Of a stretch of 64,000 nucleotides of DNA, positions 22,124 through 31,291 are shown in pieces (position 1 is the stretch's first letter; every line of letters begins with the position of its first letter). Origin of the DNA: Deltaproteobacteria bacterium IMCC39146 (GTDB lineage Bacteria; Desulfobacterota; Desulfuromonadia; Desulfuromonadales; BM103); assembly GCA_030005635.1 (NCBI GenBank), contig JARUHP010000002.1, positions 62,001 through 126,000 on the forward strand, in the 5' to 3' direction. The position numbers were made by a program, and so were the translations under genes. The notes below the pieces were generated by a model, which was not told the DNA's origin, searched no databases, and worked only from the letters and a program-made list of their open reading frames with translations.

Positions 22124-23085
22124 AACTTATCATTCAGATCCCTTGTTACAATGAAGCAGAAACTTTACCGGTGACTCTGCAGGCTTTGCCACGTGATGTG
22201 GCAGGCTTCGACACGTTGGAGTGGCTGGTCATCGATGACGGCAGCACCGACAAGACAGTGCAGGTTGCCCGCAATCATGGTGTTGACCATATCATCTCTT
22301 CTCCCGGAAACCAGGGGTTGGCCAAAAGCTTTGTCGCGGGCCTGGAGGCCTCTGTCCGGTTGGGCGCCGATGTTATTGTCAATACCGATGCCGATAACCA
22401 ATACTCGGCTGACGATATCCCCGCCCTTGTCGCGCCGGTTCTTGCTGGTAAGGCAGAGATTGTCGTTGGTGCCAGACCCATCGAGGTGATCGAGTCTTTC
22501 TCCTGGGCAAAAAAGCTATTGCAGAAGATCGGTAGTGGTGTCGTGCGCCTGTTCAGTAATACGGATATCCCCGATGCGCCAAGCGGTTTCCGGGCCATCA
22601 GCCGCGATGCGGCTCTGCGCCTCAACGTGTTCAGCGACTATACCTATACGCTGGAGACGATTATCCAGGCCGGGCAGAAGAATATGGCGATCACTTCGGT
22701 CCCGGTGCATGTCAATGACGAGCTGCGACCCTCGCGCCTGATCAAAAGCCTCTCTTCGTATGTGCTGAAGTCGATGGTGACGATCGCCAGAATCTTTGTC
22801 CTCTACAAACCGTTCCGTTTCTTTATGGCCGTTGGGCTCGCTGTTTTCAGCGCAGGCTTCCTTCTCGGCCTGCGATTTCTCTTTTACTACGTGATCGGTG
22901 ATGGTGATGGGCACATCCAGTCTTTGATTCTCTCCTCGATACTTCTTGGCGTCGGCTTTCAAACCATTATAGCGGCATTCCTTGCCGACATCCTGGCGGT
23001 GAATCGTCGGCTTATGGAAGATGTTCAGTATCGGTTGAAGAAGCGGGAATGCGATGAGAATGAGTACAGTGAAGACGCTCGCTAG
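22120..23085 (+). CDS. Family 2 glycosyltransferase with C-terminal membrane segments
   Basis: 321 residues from the ATG at 22120; a TTG at 22102 would add six residues. The GT2 core shows IQIPCYNEAETLPVTL, VIDDGSTDKTV, and NTDADNQYSADDIP with the DxD metal site. PDAPSGFRAISRDAAL is the DPM-type acceptor motif. Two hydrophobic segments at about 235-258 and 272-298 anchor it in the membrane, as in DPMS/ArnC-like polyprenyl-phosphate sugar transferases. Likely role: building a lipid-linked sugar for the membrane GT-C enzymes of the cluster. Confidence 0.88.
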   Translation: MKLIIQIPCYNEAETLPVTLQALPRDVAGFDTLEWLVIDDGSTDKTVQVARNHGVDHIISSPGNQGLAKSFVAGLEASVRLGADVIVNTDADNQYSADDIPALVAPVLAGKAEIVVGARPIEVIESFSWAKKLLQKIGSGVVRLFSNTDIPDAPSGFRAISRDAALRLNVFSDYTYTLETIIQAGQKNMAITSVPVHVNDELRPSRLIKSLSSYVLKSMVTIARIFVLYKPFRFFMAVGLAVFSAGFLLGLRFLFYYVIGDGDGHIQSLILSSILLGVGFQTIIAAFLADILAVNRRLMEDVQYRLKKRECDENEYSEDAR

Positions 23086-23249
23086 TGTCCCTTGCGGTTA
23101 GTTCGCCGCACAAATTGCGAGTGATTTTGGTAACTGGCAAGGCGCGGTGACAAAGGCCTAGCGCGGCTTAAGCCGAGGCGCCGTAACGCAGCTAGGGGCC
23201 AAAAGCACCGGAATTTGAAGAAAAGAATTAATCGCACGGGACACTAACT
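23083..23249. repeat. MITE-like element with GTTAGTGTCCC ends
   Basis: The left end GCTAGTGTCCCTTGCGGTTA is matched in inverted orientation by TAATCGCACGGGACACTAAC, about 165 bp apart. The interior is a GC-rich dyad around GCGCGGCTTAAGCCGAGGCG with no reading frame. Only one copy is in this window, so mobility is an inference. It separates the GT2 and GT4 genes. Confidence 0.5.
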
Positions 23250-23283
23250 CTGTCGTTGAAGCCATTTCGGATATCTTGTCCCC

Positions 23284-24417
23284 ATGAATATTCAGATCAT
23301 TACCAGCTCCTATCCTGCCTATCCAGAGGACCCCTCCGGGGCCGCCGGACTATTCGTAAGGGCTTTTACGTTGGAGTTGCAAAAACAGGGGCATCAGGTT
23401 GTCATCCAACCTGTCGCCCGCAAGCACGAGTATACGCCGGATGATGGCATGGTTATCGAGCCCTTGCCGTGGCAAGGTGGTGATCGTGAACTTGCGTCGT
23501 TGAATCTTTATTCCCCTTTCAATTGGTTCACCGTGCTGATTTTCTTTTTGAAAGCACGGCAAAAGGTCATCCAGGCGCATAAACAATACAAAATCGATCG
23601 AACGCTCTGTATGTGGGCTGTACCCTCGGGCCTTTTGGGATACTTTATGAGCAAGAGTCTCAACAAGCCTTACGACGTGTGGGCTTTGGGCTCGGATATT
23701 TGGCGGATCAGGAAGATCCCTTTGCTGGGCCGTTTTCTGCTCAAGAAAATCATCGGTCGCGCTGATCGGGTGCTTGCCGATGGCCTCGGGCTCTGTCGGG
23801 AAGTGCAGGAAATTTCCGGGCGGCAGTGCGAATTCCTGCCTTCGTCGCGAGTGTTGCCGTCGCCGCATGGCACTGATAAGCCTGCCTGTAACATGGGATA
23901 CACCAATCTCTTGTTTGTCGGTCGCTACCACCCGAACAAGGGGCCGGATCTTCTCTTGCAGGCGATTCAGCGGTTGCCGCAACCAATTCAGGCGAAGCTC
24001 CACCTCAAGATGTACGGCCTTGGCACGATGAAATCAACCCTGGTTGATTTCATCAATGCACACCAGCTAGACCACTGCGTTACCATTGATGACGGGATTT
24101 GTGCGAATGCCTTAGCCGATGAATTGTCTCGGGCAGACTTTTTGATCATTCCCTCCCGGATTGAAAGCATTCCCGTGATTTTTTCTGACGCTTTGAAGAT
24201 GGGTACACCGGTTATTGCGACCCCGGTGGGGGATTTGCAGCCGTTAATCGCTGAACACCAGTGCGGAGTCCTGGCCGATGATTGCACCTCAGAATCCTTG
24301 GCCAAGGCCATTGAAAAAGCTTGTTCCTGTGTCAAAGAAGATTTTGTTGAGGGAACGAAGAAGCTGTCCAAGCGATTTCAGGTCTCTGAAACTGTTAATA
24401 AATGGCTTGGGTCATGA
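23284..24417 (+). CDS. Family 4 glycosyltransferase (GT-B)
   Basis: A 377-residue two-domain enzyme. The N-domain starts MNIQIITSSYPAYPEDPSGA, with the glycine-rich acceptor loop GAAGLFVRAF. The C-domain has LLFVGRYHPNKGPDLLLQAI, which is the classic GT4 motif. PSRIESIPVIFSDALKMGTP holds the donor-binding EX7E-type region, and PVIATPVGDLQPLI follows. The ATG is 34 bases past the MITE-like element. No membrane anchor. It probably extends the surface glycan on the cytoplasmic side. Donor unknown. Confidence 0.88.
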   Translation: MNIQIITSSYPAYPEDPSGAAGLFVRAFTLELQKQGHQVVIQPVARKHEYTPDDGMVIEPLPWQGGDRELASLNLYSPFNWFTVLIFFLKARQKVIQAHKQYKIDRTLCMWAVPSGLLGYFMSKSLNKPYDVWALGSDIWRIRKIPLLGRFLLKKIIGRADRVLADGLGLCREVQEISGRQCEFLPSSRVLPSPHGTDKPACNMGYTNLLFVGRYHPNKGPDLLLQAIQRLPQPIQAKLHLKMYGLGTMKSTLVDFINAHQLDHCVTIDDGICANALADELSRADFLIIPSRIESIPVIFSDALKMGTPVIATPVGDLQPLIAEHQCGVLADDCTSESLAKAIEKACSCVKEDFVEGTKKLSKRFQVSETVNKWLGS

Positions 24418-24526
24418 TTGTTACGATTACTTTGAACCACTTTGCTAAGCGTAGGCTCTGATGAGTTGATTGCATTTTTTTGATTCAGACAAACACCGCC
24501 AACTGATAGATAAAAGTAAAATCTGC

Positions 24527-24639
24527 CTCACGCCCGTTCGCTATGCTCACTTGAGACGCAGAGATCACAGAGTAAGATAAAAGCTAGGAAGCTTGGGTAT
24601 GGCTGGTCTTCCTCTGCAATCTCAGCGCCTCTGCGTGAG
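24527..24639. repeat. Long inverted repeat of the CGCAGAG type, copy 2
   Basis: The left arm begins CTCACGCCCGTTCGCTATG and contains GAGACGCAGAGATCACAGAG. The right arm CCTCTGCAATCTCAGCGCC ends CTCTGCGTGAG. It fills much of the 310-base gap before the UPF0489 gene and matches the repeat at 2491-2624. Confidence 0.7.
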
Positions 24640-24728
24640 TCCGGTCGTGTGCTTTTCAGATTTAAGGTTTTCGTTTAGTCCTTCACCAGAAACGGACGTG
24701 GAGCAAGTCACAAGGGACATCTCAGATC

Positions 24729-25481
24729 ATGTGCGCAATCTATGTCGCCGAACATCACGACCAGTTACTTGAACTCTGGCGGGAGCAGGAGGCCCGGTCA
24801 CTGCAACTCCTTCACCTCGACTTCCACTGTGATATGCGAGGCCTGCTTATTGACCGGAAAGCCGGCCAGGCTTTCCGCCTCCCCGATTTTTTCAGCCAGG
24901 AAGCAGAGGAGGGCAATTTTCTGACCCATGCCGTTCTCGAAGGGCGCGTTAAAAGTATTCGTTGGATACATGACGAGCCGGGTGGCAGGCGAGACGATGT
25001 TGGTACGGTAAAATATGAATCAGATTTGACTTCCCTGCCATTTCGCCTGTTTAATTTTGTGACTGGCAGGGAGGGGTTGTCACTTGGTTATAATGAAGTG
25101 CCATACAAGAAGTGGAGTGGACTGCATAATGGCGAAGTCTTGAGTATAGACTGGGACTTTTTTGCATCCAGGAAATATCCGGTCGATTCAATTCTCAGGC
25201 GTGTTGAAGCCTTTCTGGGTCTAGAATTTCAAACTGTTCCAGAGCTGGTCTTTGTTTGTTATTCGCCGGAACATTGTCACCCTTCCAGGGAACAGTTCAG
25301 AGGTTTTGTCAGCGCTTTGGGTCACCTTTTTCAGGCTGAAATTGTCGAACTGAAGGCCGTTCCGGTGTCGGTAAAGGAAAGGCCATTGCTGAGAAAATAC
25401 ATGCCTGCTCTTTGCCTGAGGTGGTTCAGGTTCCTATATTATGGTGTCGTATCGTCGTTAAGGAAAGTTGGGATTTATTAA
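24729..25481 (+). CDS. UPF0489-family protein
   Basis: A 250-residue protein starting MCAIYVAEHHDQLLELWRE, then LLHLDFHCDMRGLL. EHH near the start and LDFHCDM are the signature of UPF0489 proteins, whose histidines and aspartates suggest a metal-dependent hydrolase or transferase related to the arginase/deacetylase fold; biochemical function is not established. SIDWDFFASRKYP supplies another acidic motif. The C-terminus is basic and hydrophobic (LRWFRFLYYGVVSSLRK). It begins a group of three closely spaced genes with 20-21 base gaps and presumably serves the same glycan. Confidence 0.7.
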   Translation: MCAIYVAEHHDQLLELWREQEARSLQLLHLDFHCDMRGLLIDRKAGQAFRLPDFFSQEAEEGNFLTHAVLEGRVKSIRWIHDEPGGRRDDVGTVKYESDLTSLPFRLFNFVTGREGLSLGYNEVPYKKWSGLHNGEVLSIDWDFFASRKYPVDSILRRVEAFLGLEFQTVPELVFVCYSPEHCHPSREQFRGFVSALGHLFQAEIVELKAVPVSVKERPLLRKYMPALCLRWFRFLYYGVVSSLRKVGIY

Positions 25482-25501
25482 AGCCCTCCTGCCAAGGATA
25501 A

Positions 25502-26467
25502 ATGAAAGTCATTCTATTCACAGAGAACCCGCCGTCGCATTGGAGTGAGTTGTGCTCGCAGAACGGGGACATTTTTAACGCCCCGGAATGGCATGCTGTG
25601 CTATCCAGGGGCTTTGGCAGCAAGACTCTGTACGGTTGGGATGAAAGCACGTCCACAGGGCTTACGGTTACAATATTCAAGGCGGGCCCATTTCGTATCG
25701 GCTATCTCGCTTTCCCGGTTGGAGGTTGTCTGCCTGCTGAAGCGGTTTCACCGCACACAATAGAGTCAATCAGGACCTCAGCTCTAAACAAAAGCATCCA
25801 CTTGCTGCGTATGCCGGCAAGCGCTTTTGTCCAGAAAGAGGTGCTGCCCTGCCCTGCACAGACAACCCTGGAGACGGTTGTTGAAAACCTTCAGGAGTGG
25901 GAGTTGACAGGTCTTAGCCATAATCTTCAAAAAGCCGTAAAAAGGGCAGGTCGCTCTCCCCTTAAAATTGTCGATGCTGTGAACCCATCACAAGGAAGTG
26001 TTCTCTTCCAGCTCTACAAAAACACCGTTAAAAGGCACGGTGGAAATATGAGGTATACGCAAAAGTATTTTCAGGCACTGATTGAACTATCAATGACTCA
26101 TGATGGTCTGCGATGTGTTCTGGCCCTCTCGGGTGGTGAAATTGCGGGATTTCTCGCTGTTGGCTTACACCAAAAGACCGCGTATGACCTGCACTGCTGT
26201 ATGAATATGCACTTCAGGAAATATAAACCTACGGACTTATTGACATCTTTTTCGATCTCCTGGGCAAAGGGGGAAGGCATGAAACGCTACAACCTTGGCT
26301 CATCACCTTTGCAGCAAGCTTCACTTGTCGCATACAAGGAGAAGTGGGGTGGTGCGACAAGGGAGCAGAAGACTTATGAACTGGCCTTGCGGCCTGTTCA
26401 GACGGCGATTTTCAATGTCTCGGCCAGACTCTACGAAAAAGTCGGAAAAACGTTGCGGTTTGGGTGA
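25502..26467 (+). CDS. FemAB-like GNAT acyltransferase
   Basis: A 321-residue protein with a duplicated GNAT layout: NAPEWHAVLSRGF in the N-half. The C-half has LSHNLQKAVKRAGR, FQLYKNTVKRHGGNMRYTQK, and GGEIAGFLAVGLHQKTAYDL. YNLGSSPLQQASLVAYKEKW completes the CoA/peptidyl-type fold of FemAB/BioF2-like (Acetyltransf_6) proteins. Members acylate sugars or add amino acids to exported polymers. Context between UPF0489 and sulfotransferase-like genes suggests decoration of a glycan; the acyl donor cannot be read. Confidence 0.75.
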   Translation: MKVILFTENPPSHWSELCSQNGDIFNAPEWHAVLSRGFGSKTLYGWDESTSTGLTVTIFKAGPFRIGYLAFPVGGCLPAEAVSPHTIESIRTSALNKSIHLLRMPASAFVQKEVLPCPAQTTLETVVENLQEWELTGLSHNLQKAVKRAGRSPLKIVDAVNPSQGSVLFQLYKNTVKRHGGNMRYTQKYFQALIELSMTHDGLRCVLALSGGEIAGFLAVGLHQKTAYDLHCCMNMHFRKYKPTDLLTSFSISWAKGEGMKRYNLGSSPLQQASLVAYKEKWGGATREQKTYELALRPVQTAIFNVSARLYEKVGKTLRFG

Positions 26468-26488
26468 GGGATAAAACTGGTTTTCATC

Positions 26489-27259
26489 ATGATCATAAGC
26501 CATAAACACAAATACCTTTTTATTGCAGTCCCCAGAACAGGTTCCACGGCTATCCGCGAGGAGTTGTGTGAAATGTATGAGGGGGAATCTATTTTGGCCT
26601 ACCACTCGAATTATTCTGATTTTGCACGACAGTGTTCAGACGAAGAACGAAGCTACTTTGTTTTCTGTGGCGTGAGAAATCCGCTGGACAATGCCGCAAG
26701 CCTCTATGTGAAATTTCTAAACGACCAAAATAAAGCGTATAGTGAGGAAAGGTGGCGCCTTGAGAAGGCGGGGGATGTGTCCAAGCGAAGGGTTGCGCTA
26801 TATAAATATTTGAAGAATGTTGACAGCTCCTTTGACGCCTTCCTATGCAAGTTCTATGATTTCAGGAACTTTCCATATACCTCCAACAGTGACATCAATG
26901 CCAGGTTCTGCAATGACATAATCAGGTTTGAGAGTATGGAAGATGACTTTGAAAAAATATTGAATCAACTCGGAATCACGAAAAAGCGCCCGTTGCCGAG
27001 GAGGAATCCTACCGGTTCAAAGGAATACTTCCTCAAATATTACGAGAACAAACAGACTCGAAAGATGGCGGTCAGGATATTCGGCCCGGCGATGGAGGAG
27101 TGGGGCTATTCCTTTCCTGATGTTTGGAATGCCGGCAAATGCGATATGATTGCCCAGACAAGATATTCTGCGATGAAAAAGTTCAGATACCTTTATGCAA
27201 GGCATTTTATGGCCGGTGCTTTTCGTCACGCGTATTTACTGCGAAACTTGCTCGAGTAA
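26489..27259 (+). CDS. Sulfotransferase-family protein
   Basis: A 256-residue protein. FIAVPRTGSTAIREEL is the 5'-phosphosulfate-binding loop of PAPS-dependent sulfotransferases, and VFCGVRNPLDNAASLYVKFL is the 3'-phosphate-binding motif. RFESMEDDFEKILNQLGI matches the following helix. Soluble. It would place sulfate on a sugar of the surface glycan, if the cell supplies PAPS. It follows the FemAB-like gene by 21 bases. No obvious truncation. Confidence 0.8.
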   Translation: MIISHKHKYLFIAVPRTGSTAIREELCEMYEGESILAYHSNYSDFARQCSDEERSYFVFCGVRNPLDNAASLYVKFLNDQNKAYSEERWRLEKAGDVSKRRVALYKYLKNVDSSFDAFLCKFYDFRNFPYTSNSDINARFCNDIIRFESMEDDFEKILNQLGITKKRPLPRRNPTGSKEYFLKYYENKQTRKMAVRIFGPAMEEWGYSFPDVWNAGKCDMIAQTRYSAMKKFRYLYARHFMAGAFRHAYLLRNLLE

Positions 27260-27353
27260 ATAGTTTTAACCAACAAGCTCTAAATTCATGAGTCATCGGT
27301 CGTGAATGAACCCCACCCTGAACATGAAGGTTCCAGGCAGAGAGTGCTCCTTC

Positions 27354-28328
27354 TTACAAGATCCTTCTTTTTTCATCGATGACACTGTCGAGCATTTCTT
27401 CTTTTGGCTTCCCAAGCAATAACCTCAGGCCGAAGGTTAATCCGAAGATTAGCATCACACATATGGAGACCACCCTCACCAATCCAGCAGCAAAGAGTCC
27501 TTCGCTGAAACCGACGCCAAGTATTTGCGAGCTTAAAGCAACGCTCCCTTCGTAAATACCAAGATTTGCAGGGAGGACCTTTATTATCTCTGAAAAAATG
27601 GAGATGGTGTCTATCAGAATCACCTCTACCAGGGAGACATCTATCGAAAAGGCACTATAGCTCAACGCGAGTTCTGATATGCTCAGTATGAAATTAACAA
27701 ACAATAGAAAACTTATTTTTATCACCAACGTCGTATCTTTCCGAATCAGGTCCAATCCTTTGGCAATAGCCGATAATCTGTCAAATAGTTTCCAACGGCA
27801 AGTCCTCACCGTCCCTGGTGAAAACAGCAAAAAACAAAACAGCAGATTTACGGCGACAAAAAAAGCAAGCAAGACCGCCAGCAACGAATGGCTGCTGTAA
27901 CCGATCAACAGGATGGCGATGACACCCGTAAAGGCTGCAAGGTTCAAGTTGATCAGAGCGACCGCGGATGTTGCGGCAATGAACGTCATGTAGGGAAAGG
28001 TGTATTTTTTTTTCAGGTAGACCGCTTTTCCTATGGTTCCGCCCCTCAGGGCGGTTAAGAAATTGCCGATTCCGGCCAGAGAGGAAATCGACAGGCATTC
28101 TTTTACTGACAAATTGAGTTGAAAGGACTCAAGAAGAATCTTCAGGATCATGGCATTCGATAAGAGAAAAAGGGAATCTGCCACAGCCATTAAATAAATA
28201 TATTCAGAATTTACTTCCCCAAGAACTCTCCACAGCTCTTTCTGAAGTGGAAAATAATATCCCAAACCACCTAAAAAAAACAGTAGCGCTGCAAATCTGA
28301 AGAAATTAACTCTAACAGATGCTCTCAC
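27354..28328 (-). CDS. UPF0104/LPG-synthase-like integral membrane protein (flippase-like)
   Basis: A 324-residue protein with about eight hydrophobic segments. LTALRGGTIGKAVYLKKKY in the middle and VLPANLGIYEGSVALSSQIL near the end are the conserved motifs of the UPF0104 (lysylphosphatidylglycerol synthase TM) family. It lacks the C-terminal synthase domain of MprF. In polysaccharide clusters such proteins are often annotated as putative lipid or glycan flippases; the activity is not established. It is transcribed opposite to the preceding genes and is convergent with the sulfotransferase gene. Confidence 0.8.
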   Translation of the reverse strand: MRASVRVNFFRFAALLFFLGGLGYYFPLQKELWRVLGEVNSEYIYLMAVADSLFLLSNAMILKILLESFQLNLSVKECLSISSLAGIGNFLTALRGGTIGKAVYLKKKYTFPYMTFIAATSAVALINLNLAAFTGVIAILLIGYSSHSLLAVLLAFFVAVNLLFCFLLFSPGTVRTCRWKLFDRLSAIAKGLDLIRKDTTLVIKISFLLFVNFILSISELALSYSAFSIDVSLVEVILIDTISIFSEIIKVLPANLGIYEGSVALSSQILGVGFSEGLFAAGLVRVVSICVMLIFGLTFGLRLLLGKPKEEMLDSVIDEKRRIL

Positions 28329-28513
28329 CCTCGTTCCCCTTCACAGATCAGTTTTTTCAGATTAGCTTGCCGCAGTTTTTCTGCCACTGCCATTCGCAAC
28401 CGCAGCCTGACAGTTCCATCAGCACACCGCAAAGCTCATCAAGCAATGCTGAAGACACGTTGAAACTTCTTATATCGCTCCAGCGGCTTTAATCGTAAAT
28501 CAAAACCGAATCC

Positions 28514-29278
28514 TCAATCAGACGGTTTCTCTGCCACAAAAACCGTATCTGCATAATCAAAAAGAGGCCGACTAAAGCATCTTCCGAAAAACACCTCGAT
28601 TTTGCCTATATACGGGAAAAATGGCGGAGGGATGAGCCCGTACCGAATTGGATAAATCAAAAGGAAGTGCCCCCTTCGGATAATCTGATGACTTTTGTTG
28701 ACGAGCCCCGCCTCTGCAAGCGTCTGCAAGATCTCGGTTGCCGGCCTTTGTAACTTCATCTTGTTTTGCTGATATTTTCTTGTGCGCCTGGTTTGCTCAA
28801 CTGCGACCAAACGCCCCCCCGGTTTCAATACACGAGAAACGTCCTTCAGCAGCTGAAGAAGTAAGTCCGCATCATTCAGGTAACACAAGACCCCGGAGAT
28901 GACACATGCATCAAAGCTATTTGCAGAAAAGGGTAAACATTTGCCATCATATTGGGCAAAGAGGCTTGGCTGCGTGAACTTTTGGTGTTGCGTATATTTT
29001 AATATTTTTAAGGATATATCTACGCCTGAAACGCAAAACCCCTGGTTGTCAAGGGTTTTGGATAAATTGCCGCTACCGCACCCTAAATCAAGAATTCTGG
29101 AAGATGCGGCGATATCGCTCAGTTCATTAAGTACGGCCCTGTCTCTCAACCGTGTGATATATTTTATTTTGCTCCCCTTTTTGTCATTCTGGTCTATCAC
29201 GGACCTGTCGGGCCCAAGTTCTGCTTCACTGTCCCAATATTGCCGAATATCTTTAATACTTTTCAACCCCTTTGCCAT
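28514..29278 (-). CDS. SAM-dependent class I methyltransferase
   Basis: 254 residues from the ATG at 29278, chosen for the GGTGAT just upstream; the frame is open for another 25 codons. The Rossmann core is clear: ILDLGCGSGNLSKTLDNQGF (motif I), VSGVDISLKIL (motif II), ACVISGVLCYLNDADLLLQL, and VLKPGGRLVAVEQTRR. The C-terminus KIEVFFGRCFSRPLFDYADT resembles other cluster-borne methyltransferases that modify sugars or polyprenyl lipids. Substrate unknown. It is in the same orientation as the flippase-like gene, separated from it by 185 bases. Confidence 0.85.
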   Translation of the reverse strand: MAKGLKSIKDIRQYWDSEAELGPDRSVIDQNDKKGSKIKYITRLRDRAVLNELSDIAASSRILDLGCGSGNLSKTLDNQGFCVSGVDISLKILKYTQHQKFTQPSLFAQYDGKCLPFSANSFDACVISGVLCYLNDADLLLQLLKDVSRVLKPGGRLVAVEQTRRTRKYQQNKMKLQRPATEILQTLAEAGLVNKSHQIIRRGHFLLIYPIRYGLIPPPFFPYIGKIEVFFGRCFSRPLFDYADTVFVAEKPSD

Positions 29279-29386
29279 ATCACCCTGCCTGTACTTTAAT
29301 ATAATGACGCTGCAAGCTTGAAGGTTTTTTGCTGGAACTGGTTGTAAAACCAATTCGCAGGTATTGTCCTGTCGTGCAACACTACT

Positions 29387-29671
29387 TCATTTTTCTTTTT
29401 TCCTGAACAGCGCCAGAATACAGAGCCGATCATCATTAAACAAGGAATTGTTGATCAAATCAAAGAGCTGGAAGTTATGTGCTACTTTGTGTTCCCCTGC
29501 TGTTAATGGGTGAAATCGTGGCGATGCAACTTGTGTGCTTGATGTCGACTTGTCACTCCCATGCTCAAGTAATGAGAGAACAAATAAAGAACGGTATTCT
29601 TTACCTGGGCGCCATCTGGATGTGAATTGTCTGCCTGCCTCTAATATGGTATCTTTCACATCTTGTCTCAA
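29387..29671 (-). CDS. Hypothetical protein, possibly a 5'-truncated gene
   Basis: A TTG-start frame of 94 residues without a convincing ribosome binding site. The C-terminus NFQLFDLINNSLFNDDRLC and ILALFRKKEK reads like a genuine domain end, and the frame stays open upstream to about 29695. It could be the tail of a larger, lost gene. No family recognised. Low confidence that it is expressed. Confidence 0.3.
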   Translation of the reverse strand: MRQDVKDTILEAGRQFTSRWRPGKEYRSLFVLSLLEHGSDKSTSSTQVASPRFHPLTAGEHKVAHNFQLFDLINNSLFNDDRLCILALFRKKEK

Positions 29672-29794
29672 TGATGTCTTGAGCCGTGAGCTGGGTTAAG
29701 TAACTGTTCTTCTCTTGGCCGGTTACGATAACGACGCTCGTTGTTTCTACGTGATCAGGCTGTCATAGATCCAGGAACAGTGGAGAAACCCTTA

Positions 29795-31291
29795 ATGATA
29801 GCTTTACGTGGGTCGCAAAATCTACGCGACAAAAAGTTCCCGTCTTACCGGACGCTGACATGGGGTCTGGTGTTTTTATGCCTCTATTTCAGCTCGCGCC
29901 TGCTGTTTTTCGCGTTCTTTATTTCTCCCTATATACCGCCCGATGAAGCAACTCACCTTGGAAAGGCCAAAGTCTTTTCCAAGGTGCTGCTGCTGCCAGA
30001 GAATTCCGCAGAAACTTATCAGTATGGCCTGGTGACCAACATCTCGTGGCTCTATTACTGGGTCATGGGCAAGCTGCTGCCTCTCAATGTCTTCGGCATG
30101 TCGGATCTGCTCTTTTTGCGTCTTTTTAATATTTTGTTCGCCCTTGGAACGGTCTATTTTTCTTGGCGCTTGCTTCGTCTCTTGACCGATGACCGGCTGA
30201 CTCAGCTGCTTCTGGTTGTGGTCATGACCAATACCCTGATGTTCTCGTTCCTCTCAGCCTCGGTTTCATATGACAACCTGGTGAACCTTCTTGCTGTTAT
30301 GGCGATCTACTATCTGTTCGCTTTTTTTAAGGAAAGGTCCGTTGATTGTCTGGTGATTTCGCTTCTTTGCCAGCTGGCCGGATGCCTGACCAAATTATCT
30401 TTCCTCCCATTGTCATTGATTCTTGTTGCTTTGTGGGTCTTGCATGAGGTCAAGGGGGTTCGTAGCCTCCCTGTTGCTGTAAAGAGATCTTACCGGGAAA
30501 AGGGATGGCGTGCCTATGTCCTGTCGTTCGTGATTCTTGCTGGTCTGTTAATGAATATCCAGCTCTATGGCGGTAATTATCTGCAATACGGAGACCTTCG
30601 CCCCGCGATGTCCGAAGTTCTTTCCTCTGACATTGCGCTGGAACATCGTCTTGCTGCCCGAGATACGATCGTTGAAGATTTTAAGGATGGTCGTCTCAGC
30701 TATCAGCAGGCCATGCGGATGACTCGGTTTGTCAACCACGAGGGGGATAGGGCTGATACTGCTTACCTGATTCAGAGACTGGCTGATCACAAGGTCAACG
30801 GTTATGAAGCGTTGGGGCCCGTGGCATATATTGTCCCATGGGGGAAACACATCCCTGCAACTGTGTTCGGTATAAAGGCCCATCTTTCTATGCTCAATGA
30901 GGGGCTGACCATTATTCCTGTGGCAGTTTTGATGTTGTTGGCGCTGTTAGGTTTCGTCATGCATTGGCGGCGAGGAAGTCAGGTTGGAATAGCGGCATAT
31001 CTGTTGATTCTATGTGGGTTTTACGCGATATTTGTTATGTATGTTCACAACTATCAAGTCTATCTCTATTACGAGAATTTCTCCATGGGTCTCCAGGGAC
31101 GCTACCTCTTCCCGGTGCTTGGCGCTTTCTATGTGTGCTTTTCGTATTCTCTGATGCGCCTTTTCCGAAGCGAGAGTCTTCGCCTGGGGCTTGTGGGCAC
31201 TGCGATATTTGTGTTTATCGCTTCAGATTTCCCATTCTTTCTTTATCACGCAACGCGTAACTGGTTTGCTATAATGCCGCCGTTTTTCTAG
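29795..31291 (+). CDS. DUF2142-type polytopic membrane protein (GT-C-like glycosyltransferase)
   Basis: 498 residues from the ATG at 29795, which has GGAG nine bases upstream; the frame is open from a TTG at 29741. About eleven membrane segments. The first large loop contains SPYIPPDEATHLGKAKVF, with the PPDE acidic motif typical of DUF2142/GT39-like enzymes. A C-terminal GLQGRYLFPVLGAFYV is the other family signature. Predicted to use a polyprenyl-phosphate sugar on the outer face of the membrane. The TAG stop lies in a CTAG next to a MITE-like element. Confidence 0.8.
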   Translation: MIALRGSQNLRDKKFPSYRTLTWGLVFLCLYFSSRLLFFAFFISPYIPPDEATHLGKAKVFSKVLLLPENSAETYQYGLVTNISWLYYWVMGKLLPLNVFGMSDLLFLRLFNILFALGTVYFSWRLLRLLTDDRLTQLLLVVVMTNTLMFSFLSASVSYDNLVNLLAVMAIYYLFAFFKERSVDCLVISLLCQLAGCLTKLSFLPLSLILVALWVLHEVKGVRSLPVAVKRSYREKGWRAYVLSFVILAGLLMNIQLYGGNYLQYGDLRPAMSEVLSSDIALEHRLAARDTIVEDFKDGRLSYQQAMRMTRFVNHEGDRADTAYLIQRLADHKVNGYEALGPVAYIVPWGKHIPATVFGIKAHLSMLNEGLTIIPVAVLMLLALLGFVMHWRRGSQVGIAAYLLILCGFYAIFVMYVHNYQVYLYYENFSMGLQGRYLFPVLGAFYVCFSYSLMRLFRSESLRLGLVGTAIFVFIASDFPFFLYHATRNWFAIMPPFF

